9,287 bases of DNA from CAYXXN01 sp964469055 (GCA_964469055.1 CAYXXN010000115.1:1-9287); one strand, 5' to 3'; positions 1 through 7,099 are shown, counted from the stretch's first letter. Made by a program: numbers and translations. The notes: generated by a model not told the origin, from the sequence alone.

Positions 1-1107
1 CGAGTCCGGGTAGTCGACCTTGACGACCGCCCAGTCCCCGGCCGGCTCGCGGTCCTCTGTCTCGTCGCTCGCCACACCGAGGTCGTCGAGCACGGTCCAG
101 TCCTCGTCGCTGACGGCGTACACGTTGCCCTCGGCGTCCACGGCGAACGGGATCTCTCCTTCCTCGCGCCGCGCCTCGGCGAGGACCGACTTGAGCACAT
201 GCTTGGCCTCGACCTTGGCCCGCAGGCGGCCGACCGCCTGCCCCGCCGCCTCGATCGGGCACTCGTAGCTGCCGCGCAGGAGCTTGTGGGCTTGGGCCCC
301 TTCCCGGCCCGCCATCTCCTCCAGATGAGTCGCGGCCTCCTCCGCCTCCACCGCGACCCTCTCCGCCTTCGCCGCCGCGTGCTCGGCTTTGGCGGCGATC
401 TCGTCGGCCAGCTCCTCGAACTCTCGCAGCCGCTCGGGCGGCATCGCGTCCTGGGTCGCCAGCCGTCCGATCTGGGCCGCCTCCTGCACGACTTGGGCGG
501 CGAGCCGCCCGACGGTGGCGACATCCACCGCCCGGGGCTCTGCGCCAGCGGGCATCGCGGCGCCCATGGCGGCCACCATCTCGGCCTTCCTCTTGGCCAG
601 CGCGGTCGCCCTCGCGATGCGGGCCGAGAGCTCCTCGAGGCGGATGACGACGGGGGCCGCCGGCGCCGAGGGCGCTGCGGGAGCCGGCGGGGCCTCGGGG
701 GCTGCCGCAACGGCCGGAGCCGCCGGTGCCGTCCCGACGACGACCGCGATCGCCGGTACCGCAGCCGTGACAGCTCGGGGGATGAACTCCAGGCTGTCCA
801 CGTAGGGCGCCAGCTCCGCGAGTAGCGAGCCGTAGTCACCGCCCGCCGCGAGCACCAGATCCTCCTCGCTCTCCATCCCCACGAACGCCTCGAGCGGCAG
901 GCCCTTCAAGCTCCGCACCTGGGCCCCCAGCCGCGCCTCGACCAGCTCCATGCGGTCCGAGAGATCCGAGGCCAGCACGGTCGTCTCCTCCAGCGCCGCC
1001 TGGCGCAGGGCGCGGGTCGAGGAGACGTAGCTGTAGCCGGCGATGGCCGCCAGGGGCACCACCGAGAGCAGCAGAAAGGCGAGGACGAGCTTGGTGCGTA
1101 GGCTCAA
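1..1107 (-). CDS. Membrane-anchored sensor-like protein, N-terminal part (C-terminus beyond window)
   Basis: This reading frame is open from a TTG codon at 1105-1107 to the window edge (369 codons, no stop), so only the N-terminal part is seen. The TTG start is supported by GGAGG six bases upstream (1114-1118) and by the lack of an earlier in-frame start nearby. Residues 1-6 are short and basic. Residues 7-28 form a hydrophobic membrane segment beginning LVLAFLLLSVVPL, the usual N-terminus of bacterial sensor kinases and of HAMP-containing phosphatases. A helical stretch follows (about 30-70), then an Ala/Pro-rich linker (about 118-153), then a long Ala/Glu/Lys helical region with coiled-coil character (about 155-290). 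A segment containing IPFAVDAEGNVYAVSDE near 320-340 resembles an extracytoplasmic Cache-type sensor. No second membrane segment, HAMP domain or output domain is inside the window, so the output (histidine kinase, SpoIIE-type phosphatase or other) is unknown. A 92-nt spacer separates it from the squalene synthase gene upstream, so co-expression with the hopanoid genes is possible but unproven. Confidence 0.72.
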   Translation of the reverse strand, partial: MSLRTKLVLAFLLLSVVPLAAIAGYSYVSSTRALRQAALEETTVLASDLSDRMELVEARLGAQVRSLKGLPLEAFVGMESEEDLVLAAGGDYGSLLAELAPYVDSLEFIPRAVTAAVPAIAVVVGTAPAAPAVAAAPEAPPAPAAPSAPAAPVVIRLEELSARIARATALAKRKAEMVAAMGAAMPAGAEPRAVDVATVGRLAAQVVQEAAQIGRLATQDAMPPERLREFEELADEIAAKAEHAAAKAERVAVEAEEAATHLEEMAGREGAQAHKLLRGSYECPIEAAGQAVGRLRAKVEAKHVLKSVLAEARREEGEIPFAVDAEGNVYAVSDEDWTVLDDLGVASDETEDREPAGDWAVVKVDYPDS

Positions 1108-1113
1108 CGGCGG

Positions 1114-1118
1114 CCTCC
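1114..1118 (-). promoter_or_regulatory. Ribosome binding site for the sensor-like gene
   Basis: On the minus strand GGAGG lies six bases before the TTG at 1105-1107. This is the main reason to accept a TTG start for a gene that has no ATG near its N-terminus. Confidence 0.65.
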
Positions 1119-1199
1119 GGGCCTGATACGGCGGGGCCGGGAGTGGGGTTTCCGCGGCGGCTCCCGCGAGCTCACCAGGCTACCGCAACCCCGGGACCG

Positions 1200-2150
1200 C
1201 TAGCCGCCGAACACCGGCCGGCCTGCGGCGATGTCGGAGTTGACTCGGGCGACGATGCGGGAGACTTCGAGGCGGGAGATCTTGCTACCGGGGCCGCGGC
1301 GCTCGACGCGGTCGAGGGTCGGCCCGGCGAGGGCGGCGGAGAGGGCGGTGAAGGCGACGACGCCGTCGGGGCCGCCGGCGCGCTGGACGGTGAGGCAATA
1401 CTCCTGGGCCGCGACGAGATCGCGCCGCGCCAAGGCGAAGACCTCGGAGCGCTCGACGCTCGGCGGCAGGAAGTTGCGCCCCTCGGCACTGTCCCCGCCC
1501 GTGTCCTTGAGGATGTTGGTGAGCTGCAAGCCCTCGCCGAAGGCGGCCGCCCGCTCGCGGAGGGTCGTCGCCACCGCCTCCAGAGTGGGGGAACCGAGCA
1601 GGAAGAGCTCGGTCAGCATCTCGCCGACGATGCCGGCGACGACGTAGCAGTAAGCGCGCAGGTCCGCCAGGTCGGCCAGGCGCAGGACACCGTCCTCACC
1701 GGTGCGCTCCACGAAGCGCGCCATGCCCTCGGCGGTGCGGATCGTGTGATGGGTGATGGTCTGCCGCCGCGGCGGCGCGAGCACCGTCAAGGCCGCCATC
1801 ACCGTCGGCGTCTCGGCCAGCAACTCGGTGTAGCCGGCATGATCGACGGGCGGCCGCTCCAGCCAGCGCGCCGCCAACCGTCGCGCCTCGGCCGCCGACG
1901 GCTCACGCACCAGGCCGGCGAACGCGCCGAGTGCCGTCACCCGCTCCTCGCGCGACCACAGGACGGTCGCATCCTCGAAGGTGTCGGCGATTCGGAACAG
2001 CAGGTAGGCGATCGTCACCTCGCGCGCCGTCGGCTGCGGGAGCAAGGGGATGGCGAGGGCGAACGTGCGACTCGTCTTGAGCAGCAGCTCTCCGAGCAAC
2101 TCTTCGTCCGCCAGCCGCGAGTCCCGCCCGAGGGCTTTGCCACCGACCAT
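1200..2150 (-). CDS. sqs: Squalene synthase-like enzyme (farnesyl-diphosphate farnesyltransferase)
   Basis: Predicted to join two farnesyl diphosphates head to head to make squalene, the substrate of the cyclase encoded at the right end of the window. The 316-residue protein has the trans-isoprenyl head-to-head synthase pattern: SRTFA at 27-31, the first Asp motif DTFED at 56-60, YCYVVAGIVG at 167-176, and the second Asp motif LQLTNILKD...D at 208-220, followed by GRNFLP (224-229). Both Asp clusters that bind Mg-diphosphate are intact. The DTFED and YCYVVAG forms look like eukaryote-type squalene synthase rather than the DDIAD motif of HpnC/HpnD or phytoene synthase, suggesting the one-enzyme route. 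This is by recalled motifs, so presqualene diphosphate synthase (HpnD-like) remains possible. No C-terminal membrane anchor is seen. The ATG start is 13 nt after the fni stop codon, consistent with co-transcription. The stop is TAG at 1200-1202. Confidence 0.88.
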   Translation of the reverse strand: MVGGKALGRDSRLADEELLGELLLKTSRTFALAIPLLPQPTAREVTIAYLLFRIADTFEDATVLWSREERVTALGAFAGLVREPSAAEARRLAARWLERPPVDHAGYTELLAETPTVMAALTVLAPPRRQTITHHTIRTAEGMARFVERTGEDGVLRLADLADLRAYCYVVAGIVGEMLTELFLLGSPTLEAVATTLRERAAAFGEGLQLTNILKDTGGDSAEGRNFLPPSVERSEVFALARRDLVAAQEYCLTVQRAGGPDGVVAFTALSAALAGPTLDRVERRGPGSKISRLEVSRIVARVNSDIAAGRPVFGG

Positions 2151-2163
2151 CGACGACCCCGCC

Positions 2164-3207
2164 CTAGCCGGGCCACCGCTCCCGGAGGGGCCGCCGCGCG
2201 AGCTCGGCGAGCGAGCCGGCGCCGGCGCAGAACATGGCGATCGTGAGCTCGCGCACCGTGCGCCGGGCGCGATCGACGGCGCGCTCGGCCGACTCCTTGG
2301 CCGCCTCGAGGAATGGCTGGGCGATGCCCACGAGCTGGGCGCCGAGGGCGATCGCCTTGGCGACGTCGAGGCCGCTGCGCACGCCGCCGCTGCCGATGAT
2401 CGTCAGGCCGCCGAGGGCCGCGAGCGCCTGGATCGACTGCGCGGTCGGGATGCCCCAGTTGGCGAAGCTCTCACCCAGTTCGAGGTCGCCGGAGCGGCGC
2501 GCCTCGATCCGCGCCCAGCTCGTGCCCCCGCCGCCGGCGGTATCGAAGATGGTCACGCCGACGGCGCGCAAGGCGCGGGCGGCCGACGCCGACAGGCCGC
2601 AGCCGATCTCCTTGACGATCACCGGCACGGCGAGCCGGCTCGCCACCTCGCCGATCTTGTCGACCAGCCCGCGGAAGTCGCACTGACCCTCCGGTTGCAG
2701 GGCTTCCTGCAGGGGGTTCAAGTGCAGGACGAGGGCGTCCGCCTCGATCATCTCGACCGCCCGCCGGCACTCGGCCAACCCGAAGCCGTAGTTGAGTTGC
2801 ACGGCCCCGAGGTTGGCCAGGAGCGGCACCGAGGGACAGAGCTCGCGGACGCGGAAGCTCGCCTCTTGCGTCGGGTCCTCGATCGCCTTGCGCTGCGAGC
2901 CGACGCCGATGGCGATCCGGGCCTGCTCGGCGGCGAGCGCCAGATTCCGGTTGATGCGGGTCGCCTCGCCGGTGCCGCCGGTCATGCAGGAGATGAGGAG
3001 CGGCGCCGCCAGCGGCCGGCCGAGGAACTCGGTCGACGGATCCACCTCGGCCAGGTCCAGATCCGGCAGGGCCTGATGCTCGAAGACCCAGCGATCGAAG
3101 CCGGCGCCGGGCGCCTGCATGGTCGCCTCGAGGGCGAGCTCGATGTGCTCGGCCTTACGGTCGCGCTCGGCGGGCCCTTCTTTCTGACTGAAGTGGACGG
3201 GCTTCAT
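2164..3207 (-). CDS. fni: Type II isopentenyl-diphosphate delta-isomerase (FMN-dependent)
   Basis: Interconverts IPP and DMAPP using reduced FMN, balancing the C5 pool for farnesyl diphosphate and so for squalene. The 347-residue protein from this ATG matches the usual ~340-350 residues of the family. Visible motifs in order are RKAEHI (17-22), CMTGG (74-78), GVGSQR (101-106), HLNPLQE (162-168, with the Gln-Glu pair expected at the metal/substrate site), VKEIGCG (198-204), AGGGGTSWARIE (224-235) and GSGGVRSGLD (272-281), which together give the FMN-binding TIM barrel. An in-frame ATG at 3289-3291 overlaps the stop of the upstream phosphatase gene (ATGA) and would add 28 Arg/Pro/Ser-rich residues. 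I prefer the start at 3207 because the extra residues look non-homologous and the conserved RKxEH motif normally lies near the N-terminus. The squalene synthase gene follows 13 nt downstream. Confidence 0.93.
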   Translation of the reverse strand: MKPVHFSQKEGPAERDRKAEHIELALEATMQAPGAGFDRWVFEHQALPDLDLAEVDPSTEFLGRPLAAPLLISCMTGGTGEATRINRNLALAAEQARIAIGVGSQRKAIEDPTQEASFRVRELCPSVPLLANLGAVQLNYGFGLAECRRAVEMIEADALVLHLNPLQEALQPEGQCDFRGLVDKIGEVASRLAVPVIVKEIGCGLSASAARALRAVGVTIFDTAGGGGTSWARIEARRSGDLELGESFANWGIPTAQSIQALAALGGLTIIGSGGVRSGLDVAKAIALGAQLVGIAQPFLEAAKESAERAVDRARRTVRELTIAMFCAGAGSLAELARRPLRERWPG

Positions 3208-3287
3208 CGCGGGCTCGCCGGGGCGGCAGCGCGGCGGCCGGGAGCGCCACGCCGGGAGCGAGGAAGACGGCAAGGTTAGCAAACGGC

Positions 3288-4379
3288 TCATGGAATCCCG
3301 GGAGACGCCGCGTCGACGGCCGCGGGCCGCGGCCGGGCGAGCCGGACCCTGGCCGCGAAGGGGGCCAGGGCATCGGCAGCACGCAGGGCCCCCGGCGGGT
3401 TCCACCCCGGCGCGTCGCTCATCACGAAGCCGAGCGTCTCGTCGCGGCCCAGCGCGCCGTGCGTCCAGCGCAGGCGGCCCTTGCCCAGGCGCGCCANNNN
3501 NNNNNNNNNNNNNNNNNNNNNNNNNNNNNNNNNNNNNNNNNNNNNNNNNNNNNNNNNNNNNNNNNNNNNNNNNNNNNNNNNNNNNNNNNNNNNNNNATAG
3601 AGCTCGAAGCTCGACACGAGCCCGTACGGGGTCATCACCACCTGCCCGGGCCTGCGCAGCCGGCTCACCGGCTTGAGGCCCGCTTCCCGCAGTGCCCTTC
3701 GGACCTTCCTTGCCACGTTGACGAGAGGTTCACCGCCGGCGATGCCGTGATCGGAGAGGATGACGGTATCGAAAGGCCGCTCGGCGCGCCGCGTCCGCGC
3801 TCCCGCGAGCGCCGTGTCGAGCGCGGCCAAGACACGCTGGGCGCTTCGCGGGCCGTGGACGTGCATCGCCGTGTCGGTCGGTGCGATGTAGATCAGGTAG
3901 ACGGGCGCCGGCGACTCGACGAAACGCTCGAGCGCCGCCCTGATCTCGCGGATGCTCGAGCGCACCGGCCGCACGGCGGCGAGGAAACTCGCGACTGGCC
4001 CCTTCCGGTTCCAGTCGAAGAACTCGCGCCAAGCGAAGCGAATGCGGAAGTAGCTGATCGGCCCGCCTCCCACCTTGGCGCGTCGCTCCCAGTCGAAGAA
4101 GCGCGCCTCGTAGCCGGGCGAGCGCTCGAGGCCGTGCGCGCCGAGGAGCTCGCCGAAGGCGACGCTCGTTGTCGAGGGGAAGGTCGAGATCAAAGGCACC
4201 GGTGGGCGGAAAGCGGTGAACAGCTCGGGTAGGGCCTCAGTGCCCCGATGTGCCTCCAGGGCCGCCGTGTACGGCACCGCGTCGAGGGCGATCAGCAACA
4301 GGTCGCGCTCTGCGGCTCCGGCCGCTCCCGGCGCTGCGCCGAGCAGCAGCAGCGCCGCACCGAGGAGCTCTCGTTTCAC
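3288..4379 (-). CDS. Exported alkaline-phosphatase-superfamily hydrolase, interrupted by an assembly gap
   Basis: Predicted metal-dependent phosphatase or phosphodiesterase of the alkaline phosphatase/NPP superfamily, probably exported: residues 1-22 form a signal peptide (MKRELL, a Leu/Ala core, then GAAGAAE). Candidate metal ligands follow the family order: D33 in LIALDAVP, a Ser/Thr nucleophile region FPSTTS at 67-72, D169 and H173 in TDTAMHVHGP (the DxxxHxxGP pattern of NPP-type enzymes), D210-H211 in LSDHG, and a late THG just after the gap. The gene starts at GTG (4377-4379), overlapping the hpnG stop as GTGA, so it is probably translationally coupled to hpnG. The 100-N run at 3497-3596 is a placeholder, so the true length and frame continuity are unknown. 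The last metal motif is in the expected frame after the gap, which argues the gene is intact. Its substrate is unknown. Position next to hpnG makes a hopanoid headgroup or a phosphorylated intermediate a candidate, although export argues against a cytosolic substrate. Confidence 0.82.
   Translation of the reverse strand: MKRELLGAALLLLGAAPGAAGAAERDLLLIALDAVPYTAALEAHRGTEALPELFTAFRPPVPLISTFPSTTSVAFGELLGAHGLERSPGYEARFFDWERRAKVGGGPISYFRIRFAWREFFDWNRKGPVASFLAAVRPVRSSIREIRAALERFVESPAPVYLIYIAPTDTAMHVHGPRSAQRVLAALDTALAGARTRRAERPFDTVILSDHGIAGGEPLVNVARKVRRALREAGLKPVSRLRRPGQVVMTPYGLVSSFELYXXXXXXXXXXXXXXXXXXXXXXXXXXXXXXXXXXARLGKGRLRWTHGALGRDETLGFVMSDAPGWNPPGALRAADALAPFAARVRLARPRPAAVDAASPGIP
3497..3596. 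other. Assembly gap (100 N)
   Basis: A run of exactly 100 undetermined bases lies inside the phosphatase-like gene. That round number is the conventional placeholder for a scaffold gap of unknown size, so no conclusion about sequence, length or frame can be drawn across it. Confidence 0.97.
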
Positions 4380-5113
4380 GCGACGAGAACCTCCTCGACG
4401 GCGTCAGCGAGCCGGTCGGCGCAGAGCTCGACGCGCCGCCGCAGGTCGAGGAGCCGAGCGGCGGTGCGAGGCCGCAGCGCGGCGTGGCGCACCACGCGCG
4501 CCCGTGACACCGCGCCACCGGCGTCTCGGAAGCGCTCGAAGTCGAGAGGCAGCGCCTCGTCCGCGAGGTCCGATACCGCGCGCAGCACGAGGAACGACGT
4601 GCCGGTGGCGGCCGCGACGCCCGCGAAGGCGGCCGACTCGAGATCGACCACGGCTGGGCCCTCTCCCTGCAGTCGCCGCCGGAGGTCCGTCTTGGCCTCC
4701 ACCGTGTCGGCGATGCGCTCGGCCGAGAAGACCGTGGCGACGGGGAGAGACCGAGCCGCCCGGGCCAGCCAGTCGGCGTCCGGAGCCGGCGCTTCGCCGG
4801 TGACCGAAACGATGCGGCGGGCGGCCACGACATCGCCTACCTGGAAATCGGCGGTGAGAGCACCCGCCAAGCCGGCTACCAGGCAGCGAACGGGTGCGAA
4901 CGCGGCTACGACCCGCCGCAGCCCCAACGCGGCGTTGCGTCGGCCGTCCCCCGTCACCACGAGCACCACCGGAGTCGCGCCGAGGCAGCCCACCCTGCCC
5001 TTCACCTCGCCGCGAAGCTCGGCGCGGAGCCTCGTCGCTCGACGAGCGATCCCGGCCAGCTCCTCCGGCAGTGCCGCGACGATGGCCAGCAGGGGCTCGT
5101 CGCCGGCGCTCAT
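4376..5113 (-). CDS. hpnG: HpnG, adenosylhopane phosphorylase/nucleosidase
   Basis: Removes adenine from adenosylhopane to give ribosylhopane or its phosphorylated form, the second step of side-chain formation. The 245-residue protein has the PNP/UDP phosphorylase (MTA/SAH nucleosidase-like) fold signatures: an N-terminal AALPEEL at 13-19 with the conserved Glu pair, TGDGRRNAA (54-62), GLAGAL (81-86), VGDVVAA (92-98), VVDLESAAFA (155-164, equivalent to the VEMExAA ribose-binding motif) and VLRAVSDLADEA (176-187), whose Asp182 matches the catalytic acid position of the family. Whether it hydrolyses or phosphorolyses cannot be read from the sequence. The ATG start overlaps the hpnA stop (ATGA, 5110-5113), and its own stop overlaps the GTG start of the phosphatase gene (4376-4379). 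Without the context it could be called a generic MTA/SAH nucleosidase; flanking hpnA and hpnH make HpnG by far the better name. Confidence 0.9.
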   Translation of the reverse strand: MSAGDEPLLAIVAALPEELAGIARRATRLRAELRGEVKGRVGCLGATPVVLVVTGDGRRNAALGLRRVVAAFAPVRCLVAGLAGALTADFQVGDVVAARRIVSVTGEAPAPDADWLARAARSLPVATVFSAERIADTVEAKTDLRRRLQGEGPAVVDLESAAFAGVAAATGTSFLVLRAVSDLADEALPLDFERFRDAGGAVSRARVVRHAALRPRTAARLLDLRRRVELCADRLADAVEEVLVA

Positions 5114-6093
5114 GCGTAGCCGTTGGCCCGATACCAGTCGACGGCCCGTCGCAGGGCCTCCTCGACCGGCGTCTGCGGCAGGCCGAGCTCCCGCACCGCC
5201 TTGGACGAGTCGAAGTACATCTTGTGGCGGGCGAGCTGAACGGCCTCCAGGGGCAGCCAGGGCTCGCGCGGCAGGATCTTGCTGAGCGCCGTGTCGACGG
5301 CCGCGATTCCCAGCGGGATCCAGTGCGGCAGCTCGAGGCGGGGTGCGGGAAGACCGGTGATCTCCGCCAGCAACTGAAAGATTTCACGCAGCGTCATGTT
5401 GCGATGGCCGAGGATGTACTCCTCACCCAGACGTCCCTTCGTCCCGGCCAGGAGATGGCCGGCCGCCACGTCGCGGACGTCGACCAGATTCAAACCGGTA
5501 TCCACGGTTGCCGGCATTCGGCGGCGCAGGAAGTCGACCACGATGCGGCCGGTCTGGGTCGGCTTCCAGTCGGCTTCGCCGACCGGGGCCGAGGGATGGA
5601 CGATGACGATCGGCGCTCCCTTCGCCGCGAATTCCTTGGCGACCTGCTTGGCCCGGTACTTGGACTTCTTGTAGTGACCCACCATGTCGGCCAGGGTCAC
5701 CGTGCTCGCCTCGTCGGCGGCCGAGTCGTCGGGCATCGGGCCGAGGGTCCCCACGGTACTCGTGTAGACGATCCGCTCGACGCCGGCGTCGAGGGCCGCC
5801 GACAGCACGTTGCGCGTGCCCTCGACGTTCGAGGCATAGATCTCGGCCGGGCGCCGCGCGAAGAGCCGGTAGTCGGCGGCCACGTGGAAGACCCGGTCGC
5901 AGCCGTCCAGGGCACGCCGCACCACACTGGGGTCGGTCAGGTCTCCTTCGACCACATCGGCGCGGCTACCAGCGAGATTCCGTCGCGAGCTGCCGGCGCG
6001 TACGAGACACCGCACCTGCGTCCCCTGCGCTTCCAGGGCTCGCAGCACGTGCCCGCCGATGAAACCCGAGGCGCCGGTCAAGAACGCCTTCAT
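5110..6093 (-). CDS. hpnA: HpnA, hopanoid-associated NAD-dependent epimerase/dehydratase-family protein
   Basis: A 327-residue extended short-chain dehydrogenase/reductase. GASGFIGG at 7-14 is the GxxGxxG dinucleotide site, D51 in GDLTD (50-54) follows in the usual adenine-contact position, STVGTLG lies around 112-118 (catalytic Ser/Thr region), and YKKSK at 141-145 is the YxxxK catalytic pair. HPSAPVG (166-172) and the NLVDVRDVA segment (202-210) are also typical of the NAD-sugar epimerase group. Members of this type recur in hopanoid gene clusters as HpnA, and its neighbours hpnH (4 nt upstream) and hpnG (ATGA overlap downstream) are the standard partners. The exact reaction of HpnA is, to my knowledge, not firmly established; a redox or epimerisation step on the ribosyl side chain is a reasonable guess. 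No membrane segment is seen. Alternative call: dihydroflavonol-4-reductase-like protein. Confidence 0.9.
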   Translation of the reverse strand: MKAFLTGASGFIGGHVLRALEAQGTQVRCLVRAGSSRRNLAGSRADVVEGDLTDPSVVRRALDGCDRVFHVAADYRLFARRPAEIYASNVEGTRNVLSAALDAGVERIVYTSTVGTLGPMPDDSAADEASTVTLADMVGHYKKSKYRAKQVAKEFAAKGAPIVIVHPSAPVGEADWKPTQTGRIVVDFLRRRMPATVDTGLNLVDVRDVAAGHLLAGTKGRLGEEYILGHRNMTLREIFQLLAEITGLPAPRLELPHWIPLGIAAVDTALSKILPREPWLPLEAVQLARHKMYFDSSKAVRELGLPQTPVEEALRRAVDWYRANGYA

Positions 6094-6097
6094 CGGT

Positions 6098-7099
6098 TCA
6101 GCCGAGGAGATTCCAGGCCACCATCCGCGCCAGGTCGCGCGGGTTGCGGCGCAGCTCCATGACCCCCGAGGCTTCGAACCCCGAGTGCATCGCGCAGTTG
6201 GCGCACAGCTCGTCCTGGCGGGACTCCCAGTAGTCCCAGTCCGTGCCGGTCCAGAATTCCTCCCAATCCCAGGTGTAGCGCTTGCCGATCAGGTAGCAGG
6301 GACCCTTCCAGCCGCGCGGCGTGAAGGTCACCGTGCTCCACGGCGAGCAGGGATAGTCGCGCCGGCCGGCGGCGAACTCGAGGAACATCGGCGTCGACGT
6401 GAGCCGGTACTGCTTGGAGAGCTCGAGCACGCGCTCGAACTTGCGACGGATGTCGTCGCGGGTCAGGAAGATGTCGGCCTCGACGCTCTCGTAGTGGTAG
6501 CCCGGCGAGATCAGCATGCCGTCGATGCCCATCGCGCAGAGCGTTTCGCAGAGCTCCTCGACCTCGTCGATGTCGGTCTCCTTGAAGACCGTCGTGTTGG
6601 TGATCACGTGATAGCCCCGGCGCTTGCTCTCGGCGATCATCGCTATCGCCTTCTCGAAGACGCCGTCCCGAGCGCAGACGAAGTCGTGGGTCTCCCGCAT
6701 GCCGTCGAGGTGGACGTTGACCGTCAGCCGCTTGTGCGGCGGCACCTTGCCGAAGACCTTCTCCTCCATCAGCAGGGCGTTGGTGCACAGGTAGATGTGG
6801 CGCTTGCGTTCGATGATGCCGGCCACCAGCTCCGGCAGCTCCGGATAGACCGTCGGCTCACCGCCGCAGATCGAGACCGCCGGGGCGCCGCAGTCGTCGA
6901 GGGCTTTCAGACAGGTCTCCACCGGCAGGCGGTCGCGGAGCTTGCCCGTGTGCCGCTCGGTCGCGCACCCGATGCAGGCGAGGTTGCACGTGTAGAGGGG
7001 CTCCAGCATCAGCACGAAGGGATAACGCTTGTTGCCCTTGACGGCGTTCGCCAGCTGGTGCCGGATCATGTCGGTCGTGATGTGCAACGGGAATCGCAT
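6098..7099 (-). CDS. hpnH: HpnH, radical SAM adenosylhopane synthase
   Basis: Attaches the 5'-deoxyadenosyl radical from SAM to hopene (diploptene) to make adenosylhopane, the committed step to extended C35 hopanoids. The 333-residue protein has the radical SAM cluster motif C38xxxC42xxC45 in TCNLACIGC, the SAM-binding GGEP at 79-82, and VNVHLDG at 127-133. C105 in IYLCTNALL corresponds to the cysteine near 106 reported to act in quenching the product radical in HpnH, and it is retained. The C-terminal third has the family's Cys-containing region: C251, GPCYL (266-270), and CANCAMHSGFE (299-309). In my memory of HpnH the last motif usually has a further Cys where this protein has Ser306. The start is ATG at 7097-7099 with no strong Shine-Dalgarno sequence. 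It is the first gene of the minus-strand block behind the adenosine-kinase-like gene and probably has its own promoter in the 78-nt divergent gap. Its stop lies 4 nt before hpnA. Confidence 0.95.
   Translation of the reverse strand: MRFPLHITTDMIRHQLANAVKGNKRYPFVLMLEPLYTCNLACIGCATERHTGKLRDRLPVETCLKALDDCGAPAVSICGGEPTVYPELPELVAGIIERKRHIYLCTNALLMEEKVFGKVPPHKRLTVNVHLDGMRETHDFVCARDGVFEKAIAMIAESKRRGYHVITNTTVFKETDIDEVEELCETLCAMGIDGMLISPGYHYESVEADIFLTRDDIRRKFERVLELSKQYRLTSTPMFLEFAAGRRDYPCSPWSTVTFTPRGWKGPCYLIGKRYTWDWEEFWTGTDWDYWESRQDELCANCAMHSGFEASGVMELRRNPRDLARMVAWNLLG

Noticed and set aside
1145..1192. Inverted repeat ggggtt / aacccc downstream of the squalene synthase gene, possible terminator
   Set aside because: The arms are only 6 bp with a loop of about 36 nt and no T-tract follows, so it is not distinguishable from chance in GC-rich DNA.
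1200..2150. Naming the head-to-head synthase hpnC, hpnD or crtB
   Set aside because: The first Asp motif is DTFED rather than DDIAD-like, and the YCYVVAGIVG and SRTFA motifs look like eukaryote-type squalene synthase. The assignment still depends on recalled motifs rather than an alignment.
2050..3279. A 409-codon plus-strand open frame opposite fni
   Set aside because: It is a mirror of fni on the other strand; the motifs of type II IPP isomerase are all on the minus strand.
4894..6162. A 422-codon plus-strand open frame opposite hpnA and hpnG
   Set aside because: It is antisense to two well-supported genes and shows no recognisable domain; long antisense frames are expected at this GC content.
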